64,000 nucleotides of DNA, from positions 1 through 64,000 of the forward strand of contig NZ_AONC01000023.1 of NCBI RefSeq assembly GCF_000585215.1. The letters run 5' to 3'. Made by a program: the position numbers and the translations under genes. Positions 53,233-61,418 of the stretch are shown here, one piece after another. This DNA comes from Imhoffiella purpurea (GTDB lineage Bacteria > Pseudomonadota > Gammaproteobacteria > Chromatiales > Chromatiaceae). Position 1 is the stretch's first letter; each line of letters opens with the position of its first letter. The notes under the pieces are model-generated. The model saw only the letters and a list, made by a program, of their open reading frames with translations. It had not been told where the DNA came from and made no database searches.

Positions 53233-54020
53233 TGGCCGCATCCGCCGCCGTCGGACGGCTGCCCGCTGGATTGGCGCGGATCCTGGCCTGTCTGTGCCTG
53301 CTGACCCTGTTGGCCGGCTGCCAGAAGGTGGAGCTCTATTCGGATCTCTCCGAGCGCGACGGCAACGAGATCCTGGCGCTCCTGCTGAGTCAGGGGATCG
53401 CCGCGGACAAGAGCCGCGACAAGGAGTCCGTGGCCATCAGCATTCCGCGCGATCAGGTGGCGCGATCCCTCAATATACTCAACCGCGCGGGCCTGCCGCG
53501 CGACCGCTTCACCGACCTGGGACAGATCTTCCAGAAGCAGGGACTCATCTCCTCGCCCATGGAGGAGCGCGTGCGCTACACCTACGGCATCTCGCAGATG
53601 CTCGCCGATGCGATCAGCCAGATCGACGGGGTGCTGACGGCGCGCGTGCTCATCGTGCTTCCGGAGGCCGCCGCATTCGGCGAGACCGCGCCTCCACCCT
53701 CGGCCTCGGTCTTCATCAAGCACCTCGATGGCTCCGAGATCCAGGAAGCGGTGCCGCGGATCAAGGCGATGGTGCAGAACAGCGTCGACGGATTGAGCTA
53801 CGACAAGATCGCCGTCGTGCTCTTCGGGACGAGCCAAAGCCTTCCCGAGCCGAGTGCTTTCGACGCCCATGCCAATCCGATGCCCGAGCCGTCCCAGGGG
53901 TGGGTGGCGATCGGCGCGCTCGCATCGCTGCTGGTCCTCGCCCTGTCGGCGGCCGGCTATCTCGGATGGCGCCTGAGACGGGCCTCGCGACCGCCCGGTC
54001 CTGGCGGCTCCAATGGCTGA
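53232..54020 (+). CDS. sctJ: Type III secretion inner-ring lipoprotein SctJ
   Basis: A 262-residue YscJ/PrgK-type lipoprotein: signal peptide with lipobox LLAGC (Cys30), ring-building domains (residues 32-200, including ELYSDLSERDGNEI and KDKESVAISIP), then a C-terminal membrane helix (about 227-248). It overlaps sctK. Strong family match. Confidence 0.95.
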   Translation: MAASAAVGRLPAGLARILACLCLLTLLAGCQKVELYSDLSERDGNEILALLLSQGIAADKSRDKESVAISIPRDQVARSLNILNRAGLPRDRFTDLGQIFQKQGLISSPMEERVRYTYGISQMLADAISQIDGVLTARVLIVLPEAAAFGETAPPPSASVFIKHLDGSEIQEAVPRIKAMVQNSVDGLSYDKIAVVLFGTSQSLPEPSAFDAHANPMPEPSQGWVAIGALASLLVLALSAAGYLGWRLRRASRPPGPGGSNG

Positions 54021-54678
54021 CGCGGATCTGGGTCTGGCGCGGCCGCTCTGGCGGGAGCAGGCGCTCATCCTGAATTTCCAGCCGGCGCGGTATCTGCACG
54101 CCTCCTGGCTTGGGCTCCTCCCGGAGGGCGAGCTCATCGGGCGGTTGCGCGAGGCGCCGCGCGCACACCCCCTGGTGTCGCGCCATCTGTTGCAGGCATT
54201 CGGCCTCGAGGGGCGGTGGGTCGAGGATTTCAGCCATCCCTGGGCGCGTCTCGCCCTGCTCGACGGCCCTTGGCTCGAGCGCCTGCTGCGCCGCCTGGGG
54301 CTCGCGCTGCGCGCGGGCGCGCTGCGTCAGGATCTGGGCGGCGAGCGGATGCGCCGGCTCAAAGGGACCCTGAGCCAGGAGGACTGGGTCTTCCTGACCC
54401 GCGAGACCCCCCTGCTCGGACGGATCCCCGAGTTCGCGTCCGAACCGCGGGAGACCGATCCGGCGACCCGCTTCGCCCTGATCGGCGCCCGCTATTGCGC
54501 GCTCCACGGCCTGGGGGCCATGGAAACGCCTCTGGTCCGGCGTCTGGCCATGAAGCTGCCCCGGGACTGGGCCGCGGCCCTAGATGTCCCGCGGCCGGCT
54601 CGTCCATCCTCATTGCCGCCCTTGTTGTCCAAACTGCTTCGGGAGCTGCCCGCGCCATGGATCCCTTTGTTCGCCTGA
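54013..54678 (+). CDS. sctK: Type III secretion sorting-platform protein SctK
   Basis: A 221-residue YscK-type protein (ILNFQPARYLHASWLGLLPE at the N-terminus, RDWAAALDVPRP near the end). It links the platform to SctD. It overlaps sctJ by 8 nt and sctL by 22 nt. Sequence is divergent as usual for SctK; order J-K-L supports the call. Confidence 0.8.
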   Translation: MADADLGLARPLWREQALILNFQPARYLHASWLGLLPEGELIGRLREAPRAHPLVSRHLLQAFGLEGRWVEDFSHPWARLALLDGPWLERLLRRLGLALRAGALRQDLGGERMRRLKGTLSQEDWVFLTRETPLLGRIPEFASEPRETDPATRFALIGARYCALHGLGAMETPLVRRLAMKLPRDWAAALDVPRPARPSSLPPLLSKLLRELPAPWIPLFA

Positions 54679-55316
54679 AGCCAGACGCGCTGAAGATCGC
54701 CCCCGAGGTCAGGTGCCTGAAATCCTCGGACTATCGGACGCTGATCTCGGCGCGCGAGCTGCTCGATGCGGCGCGACGCGCCGCCGAGGCGCTGCGCGCC
54801 CAGGCCGAGGAGGACTATGCCCGCGAGCGCCGGCGCGGCTACGATGAGGGACTCGCCGAGGCACGGATGGAGATGGGGGTGCGGATGCTCGAGACCGTCG
54901 AGCGCAGCGTCGCCTATTTCGGTCAGATCGAGCATCAGGTCGCGGATCTGGTGATGACGTCGCTGCGCAAGATCCTCGGCGAGTTCGACGACACCGAACT
55001 GACGCTGCGCCTGGTGCGCCAGGCACTGCAGGTCGTGCAGAGCCAGCCGCGCGTCACCATCCGGGTCTGTCCCGAGCAGGCCGCCGAGCTGCAGGAGCGT
55101 CTGTCGAGGCTGATCGCCGGCTATACCAGTCTGGGCACGGCCGTCATCTCGGCCGATCCGCGCCTGGAGCGGGGCGGCTGCATCCTCGAGACCGAGATCG
55201 GGGTGGTCGAGGCCAGCCTCGACCTTCAGCTGATGGCGTTGGACAAGGCGCTGCGGTCGCGGCTCCAGGCTCGGGACGGTGCCGCGGACGCAGTGGATTC
55301 CAGGGTCGACCGATAA
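54657..55316 (+). CDS. sctL: Type III secretion sorting-platform/ATPase regulator SctL
   Basis: A 219-residue FliH/YscL-like protein: N-terminal SctQ-binding region, long coiled coil (residues 50-95), C-terminal ATPase-binding domain with RVTIRVCPEQAAELQERL and AVISADPRLERGGCILETE. The last structural gene of the rightward arm; the regulatory genes follow 11 bp later. Confidence 0.92.
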   Translation: MDPFVRLKPDALKIAPEVRCLKSSDYRTLISARELLDAARRAAEALRAQAEEDYARERRRGYDEGLAEARMEMGVRMLETVERSVAYFGQIEHQVADLVMTSLRKILGEFDDTELTLRLVRQALQVVQSQPRVTIRVCPEQAAELQERLSRLIAGYTSLGTAVISADPRLERGGCILETEIGVVEASLDLQLMALDKALRSRLQARDGAADAVDSRVDR

Positions 55317-55327
55317 GGAGGGGTTCT

Positions 55328-55660
55328 ATGAATATCGAGATCACACAGCAGGCGGACATCAGCATCGTCACCGTCACGGGCAAGCTCGACGCCCTCACGG
55401 CGCCCGAATACGAGCGGCGCCTGGGGCGGCTGATCGAGGAGGGCGCGCAGCGGATCGTCGTGGACTTCGGTCCGCTGGTCTACGTCAGCAGCGCGGGTCT
55501 GCGCGCCCTGCTCAATACGACCAAGCCGCTCCAAGCCCGCGGTGGCCGCATCGTCTACGCCAACCTCCAGGAGCCGGTGCGCGAGGTCTTCGAGATGACC
55601 GCACTCCTGACCCTGTTCAGGGTGCACGACTCGCTTGCCGACGCCCTGGCCGACGTCTGA
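55328..55660 (+). CDS. STAS-domain anti-sigma-factor antagonist (RsbV/SpoIIAA/BtrV-like)
   Basis: A 110-residue single STAS domain: VTVTGKLDALTAPEYE then VDFGPLVYVSSAGLRALL, where the Ser of SSAG (Ser54 or 55) is the expected phosphorylation site. A strong AAGGAGG precedes the ATG. It is 11 bp after sctL. In partner switching the unphosphorylated antagonist traps the kinase encoded next. In Bordetella the homologue BtrV is needed for T3SS activity. Confidence 0.9.
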   Translation: MNIEITQQADISIVTVTGKLDALTAPEYERRLGRLIEEGAQRIVVDFGPLVYVSSAGLRALLNTTKPLQARGGRIVYANLQEPVREVFEMTALLTLFRVHDSLADALADV

Positions 55661-55676
55661 GTCGAGGGGCGCCGTC

Positions 55677-56117
55677 ATGACCACCGTCACCCTTCGTCTC
55701 CCGGCCAACCTGGAGGAACTGCCCGCGGCTCAGGACTTCCTGGCGCGCCAGGCCGAGCTCGGCGGCCTGGATCCGCGCACGAGCGGACGTCTGGCCCTCG
55801 CGCTCGAGGAGGTCTTCGTCAATGTCTGCCATTACGCCTATCCGGCCGGCACGCCGGGCGAGATCGAGCTGCGCGCGACCCGGGATCCAGGGCGTTTCCT
55901 GCTCGACGTGATCGACGATGGGGTAGAGGTCGATCCCCAAGGCATCCAGGAACCGGATCTGGATCTGCCCCTGGAGCGGCGGGCCGTCGGCGGACTCGGC
56001 TGGTTCATGATCCGGCGCCTGGTGAGCGAGCTGCACTGCCGGCGCGAGCGGGGACGCAACCGGGTCTCGCTCGTCATGGATCTGCCGGCGGATGCCTCGG
56101 CATCGGCGGGCGGCTGA
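55677..56117 (+). CDS. RsbW/BtrW-like anti-sigma-type serine kinase (HATPase)
   Basis: A 146-residue GHKL ATPase: N-box LALEEVFVNVCHYAY, G1 DVIDDGVEV, G2 GGLGWFMIRRLV. It should phosphorylate the STAS protein encoded just upstream and bind an unknown target (a sigma factor or other regulator). No sigma factor gene lies in the window, so its target is elsewhere. Confidence 0.9.
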   Translation: MTTVTLRLPANLEELPAAQDFLARQAELGGLDPRTSGRLALALEEVFVNVCHYAYPAGTPGEIELRATRDPGRFLLDVIDDGVEVDPQGIQEPDLDLPLERRAVGGLGWFMIRRLVSELHCRRERGRNRVSLVMDLPADASASAGG

Positions 56118-56133
56118 GCGAGGCGCCCGGTCT

Positions 56134-57138
56134 GTGGTACGGACAAGGCTGGCCGGCTGGTCCTGGCTCCTCCTCGCCGGGCTGCTGATCGGATTTCCTC
56201 CGGGTGTCGGGCGATGCATGGCGGACGCCGGCCAGGACGCGACACTCGTCCCCCTGAGTCTGATGCTGGGCGCGCATCCCAAGGCGCGGTTCGCCGGCTA
56301 TTACCTGGCCAAGGAGCTCGGCTACTATCGCGAGGCCGGGATCGAGCTGAGGATCGAGCAGGCGGCGAGCGGTCGCTCGCCGCTGGAGGCGCTGCGGGAG
56401 GGCAGGGCCGACATCGCGCTCCTCTGGCTGCCGACCGCCGTCCAGGCGCGCGCCGAGGGCGTCCCCCTGGTCAATCTGGCGCAGATCCTTCGGCATTCAT
56501 CCCTCGTCATCATCGCCCGCGCGTCCTCCGGTGTGCGTGCCGTCTCCGATCTCGACGGCAGGCGGCTGGGCATTCCCGTGGACGAGCGGCGGCTGCCGGT
56601 CGAGATCCTGCGCCGCAAGATGGGTCTGGGATTCACCTCCGTGCCCCAGTCCGCATCGGTCAATCTCTTCCTGCGCGGCGGCGTCGAGGCCGTCGCCGGA
56701 CTCTGGTCGGACGACTACCATCTCCTGCTCAACGCCGGGCTCGATCCCGAGGATTTGGCGGTTCTGCCCTTGACCGAGCTGGGCGTCGATCTGCCCGAGG
56801 ACGGACTCTATGCCCTCGAGTCGACCCGCAACCAGCGCTCGGGGCCGCTCGCCGCCTTTCTGACGGCGACCCGGCGCGGCTGGGAGGCCGCCGCGGAAGA
56901 TCCGGCCTCGGCGCTCGATCTGGTGCTGGGCATCCAGCGGGCGGCGCGCATCCCGGCCAACCGTGCCCATGAGCGCTGGATGCTCGGGCTCATGCTCGAT
57001 GCCCTGGGTCCGTCGTCCCCGGACGGATGGGACTGGCGGCTGAAGCGGGAAGAGCTGGCCCGTGCGCGCGACCTCCTGTCCGAGACCGGTCTGCTGGATG
57101 CCAAGGCGGGAGCCCTCACGGGCCTGGGGGACTGGTGA
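56134..57138 (+). CDS. NMT1/THI5-like periplasmic substrate-binding protein
   Basis: A 334-residue exported protein: hydrophobic signal region (WSWLLLAGLLIGFPP), then LMLGAHPKARFAGYYLAKEL and DIALLWLPTAVQARAEGV, the pattern of NMT1/THI5-type ABC binding proteins. No permease or ATPase lies next to it. It overlaps the membrane phosphatase gene by one base (TGATG), so it probably feeds a ligand signal to that sensor. The GTG at 56134 follows the RsbW-like gene stop; a start inside that gene at 56092 is unlikely. Confidence 0.75.
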   Translation: MVRTRLAGWSWLLLAGLLIGFPPGVGRCMADAGQDATLVPLSLMLGAHPKARFAGYYLAKELGYYREAGIELRIEQAASGRSPLEALREGRADIALLWLPTAVQARAEGVPLVNLAQILRHSSLVIIARASSGVRAVSDLDGRRLGIPVDERRLPVEILRRKMGLGFTSVPQSASVNLFLRGGVEAVAGLWSDDYHLLLNAGLDPEDLAVLPLTELGVDLPEDGLYALESTRNQRSGPLAAFLTATRRGWEAAAEDPASALDLVLGIQRAARIPANRAHERWMLGLMLDALGPSSPDGWDWRLKREELARARDLLSETGLLDAKAGALTGLGDW

Positions 57139-59060
57139 TGCCGCATTGGGGTGGAATCGGGCGCCGGCTGCTGATCGTCGTCATGCTCTGCGTCACGGTG
57201 GTGCTCTCCGCCAGCCTGGGCTTCTATCATCATCAGGCCCGCCAGCGCCTGATGCGGCCCGTCCAGGCCAACGCCGATCATCTGTCTTTCGCCCTGGTGC
57301 AGCGGGTGGGACAGTTTCTCGTCACGGCCAGACGCGCCACCGAGACCCTCGCCCAGGCGATCGAGTCCGGACGCTTCGACGAGGCGGAACTGGAGGAGCT
57401 GCTGCGTCGCTCGCTGCTGACGAGTCCCGAGCTGTTCGGGGTCGGTCTGGCGCTGGACCCGGCCGGGCTCGGGGACGCAAGCCAGCGTTCCATGATGTAT
57501 TTCCACCGTCAGGCGGATGGCATCCGCTTCACCACCGAGCTGGACGAGGACGACTATCTGGTCGAGGACTGGTACCAGATCCCCTATGCGCTCCAGGAGC
57601 CCGAATGGAGCGAGCCCTATTACGAGGATCTCGCCGGCCGCTCTCAGCTGATCGCCACCTTCTCACTGCCGATCGCCGATACCGCTCACCACCCCGACCG
57701 GCCGCTCGGGATCCTGGCGGCGGATATCGACCTCGATTGGCTTACGCGCCAGGTCGCCAAGGTCGCGGTGCTCGATACCGGCTTCGCCGTGCTGATCTCG
57801 CGCAACGGCACCATCCTGACGCATCCCGATGCCGATCTCATCATGAACGAGAGCCTCTTCAGCCTCGCCGAGCTGAGCGAGGATCCGGAGCTGCAGCGCG
57901 CGCAGGCGCACCAGCTGCTTTCGGGCGGTCAGGGCTTCATCGAGCACAGTCCCCTGCTCGGCGTCATGGCGCACATCCACTATGCGCCGATCGCCGCATC
58001 CGATTGGACGCTCGCCATCGTCTTTCCGGAATCCGAGCTGTTCGGCGACATCGATCGCCTGACCTTGAGCGCCGCTGGCATCGGGCTGATCGGGCTGCTC
58101 GTCTCCCTGATCGCCATGGCCCTGGTCGCGCGCTCGATCAGCCGGCCCTTGCGGGCGCTCGTTCATTCGACGGGACGGATCGCCCAGGGCGACTTCGAGG
58201 CGCCTCTGCCCGAGCCCTCGCATGCCGACGAGGTCGCGGACCTGACCCGCTCCTTCGCGGCCATGCGGATCGCGCTGCGTCGGCATCTCGAACAGCTCCA
58301 GCGCGCGACGGCGGCCAGGGAGCGGATCGAGAGCGAGCTGGCGATCGCGCACGACATGCAGATGTCGATCCTCCCCAAGCGTCTGCCACCCATTCCGGGG
58401 CACGAGGGGGTGCGTCTGGAGGCCAGGATCCTCCCCGCGCGCGAGGTGGGCGGCGACTTCTACGATTTCTTCCTCGTCGATCCGAATCGTCTGTGCCTGT
58501 TGATCGCGGACGTCTCGGGCAAGGGCGTGCCCGCGGCCCTCTTCATGGCCATGACCAAGACCCTCATCAAGGGCAGCGCGCGGTATGGATCCGATCCGGG
58601 CGAGATCCTGAGTCTCGTCAACGACGAACTCGCGGCGGACAACGACAGCAATATGTTCGTCACCGTCTTCTGCGGGATCCTGGACCTAGAGACGGGCACC
58701 CTGGCCTATACCAATGCCGGACACAATCCGCCCGTGCTGATGCGGGGCGCCGGAGAGGATCCGGTCCTGGTCAGGAGTGCACCTCAGCTGATGCTCGGCG
58801 TGATGGAGGGACTGACATTGCGCACGGATCGTCTCACCCTCGCTCCTGGCGACCGACTCTTTCTCTACACCGACGGGGTCACCGAGGCGATGAATGGGCG
58901 CGATGAATGCTATTCCGAGGCACGATTGCTCGATCTCTTGTCGGGTCTGCGCACTCGGCCGATCGATGCGCTCGGGGGAACCGTGCTGGAGGATATCCGC
59001 GACTTCGTGGGCGAGACTCCTCAATCGGACGACATCACTATCCTGATCTGTGAGTGCTGA
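57138..59060 (+). CDS. Membrane sensor PP2C phosphatase (RsbU/BtrU-like)
   Basis: A 640-residue protein: membrane helix (about 10-28), periplasmic Cache-like sensor (about 30-320, with WYQIPYALQEPEWSEPYYED), second membrane helix, HAMP linker, coiled coil, then a C-terminal SpoIIE phosphatase (about 400-640) with metal-site motifs GGDFYDFF, DVSGKGVPAALFM, DGVTEAMN and SDDITIL. It should dephosphorylate the STAS protein in response to a periplasmic signal, perhaps with the binding protein encoded just upstream. BtrU in Bordetella plays the same role for T3SS. Confidence 0.92.
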   Translation: MPHWGGIGRRLLIVVMLCVTVVLSASLGFYHHQARQRLMRPVQANADHLSFALVQRVGQFLVTARRATETLAQAIESGRFDEAELEELLRRSLLTSPELFGVGLALDPAGLGDASQRSMMYFHRQADGIRFTTELDEDDYLVEDWYQIPYALQEPEWSEPYYEDLAGRSQLIATFSLPIADTAHHPDRPLGILAADIDLDWLTRQVAKVAVLDTGFAVLISRNGTILTHPDADLIMNESLFSLAELSEDPELQRAQAHQLLSGGQGFIEHSPLLGVMAHIHYAPIAASDWTLAIVFPESELFGDIDRLTLSAAGIGLIGLLVSLIAMALVARSISRPLRALVHSTGRIAQGDFEAPLPEPSHADEVADLTRSFAAMRIALRRHLEQLQRATAARERIESELAIAHDMQMSILPKRLPPIPGHEGVRLEARILPAREVGGDFYDFFLVDPNRLCLLIADVSGKGVPAALFMAMTKTLIKGSARYGSDPGEILSLVNDELAADNDSNMFVTVFCGILDLETGTLAYTNAGHNPPVLMRGAGEDPVLVRSAPQLMLGVMEGLTLRTDRLTLAPGDRLFLYTDGVTEAMNGRDECYSEARLLDLLSGLRTRPIDALGGTVLEDIRDFVGETPQSDDITILICEC

Positions 59061-59162
59061 TCGCCTCGGTTGGGCCTGCCCGAGATCGGCCTGTTTCTGG
59101 TGTGGGCCGAAGTACGAGGGCGGGCGTCGGCAATGGATTGGTGCGCTGATGCAACAGTTCTT

Positions 59163-59185
59163 GGCGATATCGCCCCCTTATCGCC
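59163..59185. promoter_or_regulatory. Nested inverted repeats upstream of the Old Yellow Enzyme gene
   Basis: GGCGATATCGCC is a perfect 12-bp palindrome, and GGCGATA pairs again with TATCGCC ending at 59185. It lies about 140 bp upstream of the flavoprotein gene in a 265-bp gap (59061-59325) that otherwise shows an AT-rich stretch and no gene. A repressor site is possible. Confidence 0.4.
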
Positions 59186-59325
59186 GGACTCATATGTCTT
59201 TAACCTAGTGTTTTTCTTCACCAGCCGTCGGCCTCTGTCTCGTCTGACGGATCCTTGCCGGTCGTCACCGGCCCGGAAAGGATCACTCGTTACCCAGGTT
59301 TTCCATCATCGTTCTGGAGGTTCCA

Positions 59326-60402
59326 ATGCTCTTCGACCCCATTCGCATCCGTTCGCTGCAACTGAGCAATCGCACCGTCATGGCGCCGATGACGCGCAGC
59401 CGTGCCGTCGATGCCAATACCCCGAACGCCTTGATGGCCGAATATTATGCCCAGCGCGCCTCGGCCGGTCTGATCGTGACCGAGGGGACCTCTCCGTCGC
59501 CCAACGGACTCGGCTATCCCAGAATCCCCGGGATGTACGATGCCGAACATGTGCACGGCTGGAGGTCGGTCACGGATGCCGTGCACGAAAAGGGCGGAGC
59601 GATCGTTCTCCAGCTGATGCATACCGGGCGGGTAACTCACGTGGCGAATCTGCCCGCGAATGCCGAGGTCCTGGCTCCGGTCGCCGGTGCCTGCCCCGGC
59701 GAGATGTACACCGACACCCTGGGGCTGCAGCCCTTCAGCCCGGCCCGGGCGATGGACGAGGGGGATATCTCCCGGGCGGTCGAGGAATTCGCCCGCTCGG
59801 CGGGTCTCGCGATCGAGGCCGGGTTCGACGGGGTCGAGCTGCACGCGGCGAACGGCTATCTGATCGAGCAGTTCCTCAATCCGAACGTGAACGCGCGCAC
59901 GGACGCCTACGGCGACGGCATCGAGGGACGCAACCGGTTCGCCCTGGAGGTGACGCGCGCGGTCTGCGGCGCGATCGGAGCCGACAAGGTCGGAATCCGC
60001 CTGTCTCCCTACGGGGTGTTCAACGCGACCGGGGCCTTCGAGGAGGTCGATGCCCAGTATCTCGCGCTCTGCGATGCGCTGTCGGGGCTCGGGCTGCTCT
60101 ATCTGCATCTGCTCGATCACTCGGCCATGGGCGCGCCTCCGGTGCCGGAGGAGATCAAGATGCAGCTGCGTCGCCGTTTCGACGGACCCTTCATCCTCGC
60201 GGGCGGCTTCGACCGGGCGAGCGCGGAGGCGGCCCTCTCCGAGGATCGGGCCGATCTCGTGGCCTTCGGGCGGCCGTTCATCGCCAACTCGGATCTGGTC
60301 GAGCGGATGCGTGCCGGCGCCGAGCTGAACGCCCCCGATATGGACACCTTCTATACACCGGGCGCCAAGGGATATACGGATTATCCGACGCTGACTTCTT
60401 GA
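59326..60402 (+). CDS. Old Yellow Enzyme-family FMN ene-reductase (NemA type)
   Basis: A 358-residue TIM-barrel flavoenzyme: APMTRSRA near the N-terminus, HAAN (His173, Asn176) for substrate binding, RTDAYGDGIEGRNRF with the catalytic Tyr195, and DLVAFGRPFIAN for FMN phosphate. It reduces activated alkenes with NAD(P)H. GGAGG precedes the ATG. Its link to the T3SS is only positional; it converges with tonB. Confidence 0.9.
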   Translation: MLFDPIRIRSLQLSNRTVMAPMTRSRAVDANTPNALMAEYYAQRASAGLIVTEGTSPSPNGLGYPRIPGMYDAEHVHGWRSVTDAVHEKGGAIVLQLMHTGRVTHVANLPANAEVLAPVAGACPGEMYTDTLGLQPFSPARAMDEGDISRAVEEFARSAGLAIEAGFDGVELHAANGYLIEQFLNPNVNARTDAYGDGIEGRNRFALEVTRAVCGAIGADKVGIRLSPYGVFNATGAFEEVDAQYLALCDALSGLGLLYLHLLDHSAMGAPPVPEEIKMQLRRRFDGPFILAGGFDRASAEAALSEDRADLVAFGRPFIANSDLVERMRAGAELNAPDMDTFYTPGAKGYTDYPTLTS

Positions 60403-60435
60403 GCCGCTGGCACCGCCCCGGCATGAGGCTCAGGT

Positions 60436-61314
60436 CTAGCGCAGACTGAAGCTGATCGGCACGGTGATGGTCACGCGGTTCTTGCCGAGGGCGGCCGGAA
60501 TGGGCGGCATGGGCGAGGCGCGCTGCAGCATGGCCTCGACCTCCCGATCGAGCGACGTGTGACCGGAGCCCGAGACGATCCGGTGTGAGAGCAGTCGGCC
60601 CTGGCGGTCGATGGTGAAGGTCACGCGCACGGTGCCTTGCTGCTGGCGGCGGCGCGCCTGAGCCGGGTAGCGCTTGTGACGCGCGAGCCAGCTCGCGAGG
60701 GTGCCGTAGTAGCTGCGCGCACTGGCCGCACCGGAGCCCTTTGCGGTGCCGCCCCGTCCGGATCCCTGGTTGCCTGGGGCGGCCGAACGGCCTTCTGACC
60801 TCGCCTTCGTCCCCGTTCCTTGGCTGTGCGAGGCCGACTCCGCCGTATTGGATCGCTTGCGACTGGACTTGGCCGCTACGGCGGGTTTCGGCGGAATACT
60901 GGCCCGGGGTTCCTTGGTGCTCCGCTTGGGCGGGGGCCGACGGGCCTTGAGCGGCGGCTTTTTCGTCTCGAGCGGCGCCTGGGTCTTGGGCACGGGTACG
61001 GGTTTCGAGACGGGCGGCTCGACCGGGCGTGCCTCGATGGTCTCCGGCGGTGCCTTCAGGGGGGCGAGTGCCGGGCCTACGGGTACGAGCGGGGCGAGCA
61101 CCGGCGCTTGAGCCGGGGGCGAATCCGGCTCCTGGCCTCCGGCGGCCGAGCCCGAGCCCCCTCCATTCGGTTTCAACAATACCAGTTGAATCCGTTGGAG
61201 CGGCTCGGACGCCGGCTTCGGCCGGGATTGCGGCGGAAGCATCAGCAGCAAGGATCCGTGAGCCGTTCCGGCGACGGCAAGCGCGATCAGCCAGTGACGC
61301 GCGCGGATCTCCAT
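60436..61314 (-). CDS. tonB: TonB energy-transducing protein
   Basis: A 292-residue TonB: N-terminal membrane anchor (HWLIALAVAGTAHGSLLLML), long Pro/Lys/Arg-rich periplasmic span (residues 30-200), then the C-terminal domain with SWLARHKRYPAQARRRQQQG and VTFTIDRQGRLLSHRIVSGS. It connects the proton motive force to receptors such as the four here. The ATG overlaps the exbD-remnant stop (TGATG). Confidence 0.93.
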   Translation of the reverse strand: MEIRARHWLIALAVAGTAHGSLLLMLPPQSRPKPASEPLQRIQLVLLKPNGGGSGSAAGGQEPDSPPAQAPVLAPLVPVGPALAPLKAPPETIEARPVEPPVSKPVPVPKTQAPLETKKPPLKARRPPPKRSTKEPRASIPPKPAVAAKSSRKRSNTAESASHSQGTGTKARSEGRSAAPGNQGSGRGGTAKGSGAASARSYYGTLASWLARHKRYPAQARRRQQQGTVRVTFTIDRQGRLLSHRIVSGSGHTSLDREVEAMLQRASPMPPIPAALGKNRVTITVPISFSLR

Positions 61315-61418
61315 CAGTTCCGACCGATCGTCATGGGGTGCGGGATGACGACTATTTCGATCAGCGGGGTCAGGCTGGTCGGGACGCGGCGGCGCGGTGC
61401 GCGCCACTCAAGCCGCAT
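61314..61418 (-). pseudogene. exbD remnant (34-codon frame)
   Basis: A 34-codon frame starting inside the end of exbB (11-nt overlap) and ending TGATG with tonB. It reads SLTPLIEIVV after a basic start, the ExbD N-terminal signature (normally TPLID, with the key Asp replaced here by Glu), then runs into PHPMTIGRN and stops. The membrane helix and periplasmic domain of a normal exbD (about 130-140 residues) are missing. The start, coupling and possibly the last codons survive, so an in-frame deletion is likely. An assembly error is an alternative. Confidence 0.75.

Noticed and set aside
34013..59060. ExsA-like regulator gene or ExsA binding sites for T3SS control
   Set aside because: No AraC gene lies in the T3SS region and no A-rich ExsA consensus was seen. 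The two AraC genes in the window belong with the receptor island.
59061..59110. A terminator after the RsbU-like gene
   Set aside because: Only a 5-bp stem with a long loop could be drawn, and the T-stretch is short.
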